Origin: Verrucomicrobia subdivision 3 bacterium UBA7542
GTDB taxonomy: Bacteria > Verrucomicrobiota > Verrucomicrobiia > Limisphaerales > UBA11358
Assembly: GCA_002479245.1 (NCBI GenBank)
Contig: DLMG01000242.1
Location: 1 to 7,581, forward strand
Length of the DNA: 7,581 bases
Reading direction: 5' to 3'
Shown: in pieces, positions 5,128 to 7,581 of the stretch
Layout: every line of letters begins with the position of its first letter
How positions within the stretch are numbered: the stretch's first letter is position 1
Made by a program: the position numbers and the translations under genes
Notes under the pieces: model-generated
Databases searched by the model: none
Told to the model about the DNA's origin: nothing
What the model saw: only the letters and a program-made list of their open reading frames with translations

Positions 5128-5411
5128 ATCCCCAAGCGCCTGGCACGTCCTTTTCGCCAACGGATGAAAGGTTCCTTCTGACGGCTTCACTGCCCCCGGA
5201 GCGCCGGCCTCCGGCACAGCTCGTTGAGGTTTGTTTCAAGGCTTCAACCGCGCCCTTAAGCGAGCCACATATCTGTCATTAGCCGTTGCCAGTCGCCGGT
5301 TCGGGTGCTGGTGTGGACTTCTGCTCGTTCACGCCGTCATGAACATTGACTTGCTTTCCCTTTTCGCGCCTTTCTTGTCGCACCATAGCGGAGCGCCTTT
5401 GCGTTAAGAAC
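5128..5411. other. Convergent spacer before smc 3' end
   Basis: This is a 284-base spacer between the two-TM gene and the convergent smc gene. It contains the GC palindrome at 5196-5214 and a weaker imperfect hairpin (GTTGAGG 5223-5229 with CTTCAAC 5242-5248, one G-U pair). A 35-codon minus-strand reading at 5279-5386 was considered and not accepted. Confidence 0.4.
5196..5214. repeat. GC-rich palindrome, possible dispersed repeat or terminator
   Basis: CCGGAG and CTCCGG form a 6-bp stem around the 7-base loop CGCCGGC. The core 'GGAGCGCCGGCCTCCGGC' resembles short palindromic elements that I recall as scattered between genes in some Verrucomicrobiota; only one copy is present here, so repetition cannot be shown. 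Lying between convergent genes, it might also act in transcription termination, although no T-run follows. Confidence 0.4.
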
Positions 5412-7581
5412 CTACTTCGCCAGCGCCATTTCGGCGGACGGTTCGTCAATTTCCGGCGACGGCGCGGTTTCACCGGTTTTGTGGAATTTCACGCTGACGA
5501 TCTTGCTGATGCCGCGTTCCTCCATCGTCACACCGTAAAGCACGTCGGCCATGCCGATGGTGCGTTTGTTGTGCGTGATGATGATGAACTGTGAGTGCGT
5601 CAGGAACCGCTGCAGAACGAGGACAAACCGGTTGATGTTCGATTCGTCGAGCGCCGCGTCCAGCTCGTCCAGCACGCAGAACGGGCTGGGCTTGACCTGG
5701 TAAATGGAGAACAACAGCGCCACGGCGGTCATCGTCTGCTCGCCGCCGGACAGCAGCGAGATGCTTTGCAGTTGTTTGCCCGGCGGTCGCGCCATGATTT
5801 CGATGCCGCTTTCCAGCACGTCGTTTTGATCCGATAAAATCAGGTCCGCCTTGCCGCCGCCGAAGACCTCGGTGAACATCGTGCGGAAATTTTCGCGGAT
5901 CTTTTCAAACGTTTCGGTGAACATCTGCCGCGTTTGCACGTTGATGCGGTTGATGACTTCGAGCAGTTGCACCCGGGCCTGAACCAAATCGTCGTTCTGC
6001 TTCGTCAGAAATTGATAACGTTGCTCGGTTTCCTCGTATTCCTCGATGGCCACGAGATTCACCGGGCCGATTTCGTCGAGCCGCTGTTGCAGCGTTCCAA
6101 TTTGTTGTGACACGGTGTTCCAGTCCGTGGCCGCGCCGCTCGCCGCCATTTCTTCCGGCGTCATCACATGCACCTTGGCCGGACCTTCGTCGGCGAATGT
6201 GATGGTGATGCACTCGCTGCGCACGTCGTCGAGGGCGATGTGATATTTCTGCTGGATCCGTTCGCGCAAGTTCTGGACGGACATGTTTTTCTGCGCCAGT
6301 TCAACGTCCAAAGCGCCGCGCTGCTCCTGCAACTGGGTCAACCGGCTGCGTTGGCCACGCAAATTTTCCTCGCGCGTGGTCACGTCGGCTTCCTGCGATT
6401 GTTTCCGCGCCAGCAATTCGGCGGTTTGCGTGTTCACCTGCTCGCGCTCGTGCTGCAAACGCCCGATTTGCGACCGTGAATCCTGGATTTCCGATTCCGC
6501 CTGCTCCTTGCGGCCGATAAACGATGAAACCTCGTTGCGCCGCTGTTCCACCGCCTGGGTCAGCTCGTGAATACGCTGTTCCAGCGATTGCTGCTGCTGG
6601 CGGAACGACGCCAAAAGCTGTTCCTCCGCCGCGAGCGCCACCTTGCTCTCGGTGAGCGCGGTATTGGCGGCGTCACGCTGCTGCCGCAGATTTTCCAGTT
6701 CGGCCGTGAGCGCGGCAACTTGTTGCTGTCCGGCGCATTCGCGGGTTTCCAGTTTGTTCAACTGCGCCGTCAGCGCATTGCGCTTTTGCGAACCTTCCAG
6801 CTCCTGCGCGGCGAGGCTTTGGATTTCAAAAACGACCGTCTCAATTTTCTGGTGCAGCAGCCGGTTGGAATTTTGCAATGCGTTGAACTCGCCTTCGCGC
6901 GTGGCGATGGCGACTTCCTGCTCGCGCAATTCCGTCTGCGCCTGTTGCAGGCTGGCCTGCAATTCCGTCTGCTCGCCCAGGAGGGCGCCGCGTTTGCGGC
7001 TCATTTCGGCAACCCGGAGCCGGACTTCCGTCAGTTCCCCGTGCAGTTCGGAGATCTGGTTTTTGCGTCCGAGAATTGAGGCCGGCGCCTTGGGATTGCC
7101 ATTGCCGTTCAAGTAACCACCCGTGTAAATGCCGTGCCGGCTGAGCAGATCGCCGGTCAACGTGACGAAATCGCAGCCCGCGTGGCCATTTTGAATCTGG
7201 GCCGTGGCCGTGGCCAGGTCGGACGCGATGAACGTGCGGCCCAATAACGCCTTCAGGAGTTTTTCCACCGACGGCTCGCCCTGGACCACGGCCAGGGCAT
7301 GAATGACCTGGCCATTTTGCAGGCCGTTTTGAATCACGTCGAGGCCGCTGCCCGGCGCCATTTCACCGTCAAAAGCCAATTGCTTGTCGTTGGTGTATTC
7401 AAGTGAAAGCGCCGCGACACTGGCGCGTCCGACCTTGTTGGCGCTGAGGTCGGCGAGAATCTGCTGCGCGGATTCCGGCTGCTCGGTCAAAACGAGTTGC
7501 AGATGGTGGCCGAGCGCGTTCTCGATGGCGACGACATACGAATCCGGCACGCGAATGCGGTCGGCGAGCGAGCCGATGACC
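5412..7581 (-). CDS. smc: Chromosome segregation ATPase SMC, C-terminal part (5' end outside window)
   Basis: The gene runs off the right edge. The frame stays open through VIGSLADRIRVPDSY, so the GTG at 7548-7550 is internal and not a start. About 722 residues are visible, roughly the C-terminal 60 percent of a typical 1,150-1,200-residue SMC. In order they hold the hinge (about 1-165, with CDFVTLTGDLLSRHGIYTGG), a long Gln/Glu/Arg-rich coiled-coil arm (about 170-500) and the C-terminal ATPase head. The head shows the ABC signature LSGGEQ (bases 5736-5753), Walker B CVLDELDAALD (5646-5678), the D-loop ALDES and the H-loop motif THNKRT. The Walker A half lies in the missing N-terminus. SMC dimers with ScpA/ScpB condense and segregate chromosomes. 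After the head it ends in a short polar tail (TGETAPSPEIDEPSAE). No scp gene is visible downstream. Confidence 0.97.
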   Translation of the reverse strand, partial: VIGSLADRIRVPDSYVVAIENALGHHLQLVLTEQPESAQQILADLSANKVGRASVAALSLEYTNDKQLAFDGEMAPGSGLDVIQNGLQNGQVIHALAVVQGEPSVEKLLKALLGRTFIASDLATATAQIQNGHAGCDFVTLTGDLLSRHGIYTGGYLNGNGNPKAPASILGRKNQISELHGELTEVRLRVAEMSRKRGALLGEQTELQASLQQAQTELREQEVAIATREGEFNALQNSNRLLHQKIETVVFEIQSLAAQELEGSQKRNALTAQLNKLETRECAGQQQVAALTAELENLRQQRDAANTALTESKVALAAEEQLLASFRQQQQSLEQRIHELTQAVEQRRNEVSSFIGRKEQAESEIQDSRSQIGRLQHEREQVNTQTAELLARKQSQEADVTTREENLRGQRSRLTQLQEQRGALDVELAQKNMSVQNLRERIQQKYHIALDDVRSECITITFADEGPAKVHVMTPEEMAASGAATDWNTVSQQIGTLQQRLDEIGPVNLVAIEEYEETEQRYQFLTKQNDDLVQARVQLLEVINRINVQTRQMFTETFEKIRENFRTMFTEVFGGGKADLILSDQNDVLESGIEIMARPPGKQLQSISLLSGGEQTMTAVALLFSIYQVKPSPFCVLDELDAALDESNINRFVLVLQRFLTHSQFIIITHNKRTIGMADVLYGVTMEERGISKIVSVKFHKTGETAPSPEIDEPSAEMALAK

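Noticed and set aside
5279..5386. 35-codon minus-strand ORF downstream of smc (MVRQERREKGKQ...)
   Set aside because: It has a weak AAGG about nine bases upstream and a plausible look, but it is too short, has no known family, and its longer form overlaps the smc 3' end. Conservation in relatives would be needed to accept it.
6567..7116. Long plus-strand readings opposite smc (170 and 157 codons)
   Set aside because: They are antisense shadows of the coiled-coil region, created by its biased Gln/Glu/Arg codons.
7548..7550. GTG as the start of smc
   Set aside because: The frame continues open upstream with typical SMC hinge sequence (GSLADRIRVPDSY) to the window edge.

Overview
The window looks like chromosomal DNA of a moderately GC-rich Gram-negative-type bacterium, probably a Verrucomicrobiota member of the Pedosphaera/Limisphaerales kind. 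That guess is inference. It rests on weak or absent Shine-Dalgarno sites before several genes, a Lys/Ala-rich 'SA..KARWA' small basic protein of a type I associate with that phylum, and a Gly-rich membrane-anchored Tim44-like protein. No rRNA, tRNA, transposase or CRISPR array is visible.

Layout. Left edge (1-134): no assignable gene. 135-455 (-): small unrecognised protein. 754-3883 (+): a likely three-gene membrane operon, made of a one-unit DUF350 protein, a large protein with two Hint (intein/hedgehog-type) modules followed by two Tim44-like domains, and a multi-pass membrane protein with a His cluster starting 13 nt after the previous stop. A strong hairpin closes this block. 3972-4313 (-): small histone-tail-like basic protein, convergent with the operon. 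4489-5127 (+): two-TM protein with a charged helical tail, divergent from the basic protein. 5128-5411: spacer with a GC palindrome. 5412-7581 (-): hinge, second coiled-coil arm and C-terminal ATPase head of the chromosome condensation protein SMC, with its 5' part beyond the right edge.

The centre of interest is the 737-residue protein at 1105-3318. It has a signal peptide, then WGRGGGG, then two back-to-back Hint modules. Each module starts with Cys and ends in Val-His-Asn followed by Lys-Gly. A long Gly-rich linker, one membrane helix and two Tim44-like domains follow. The Hint pair therefore sits inside, or at the start of, the Gly-rich stalk of a membrane protein, on the predicted extracytoplasmic side. 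Both modules keep the TxxH and HN catalytic signatures but lack the Cys/Ser/Thr that normal splicing needs after HN. This suggests self-cleavage or unconventional processing of an envelope protein. The DUF350 protein and the His-cluster membrane protein are candidate partners in the same membrane.
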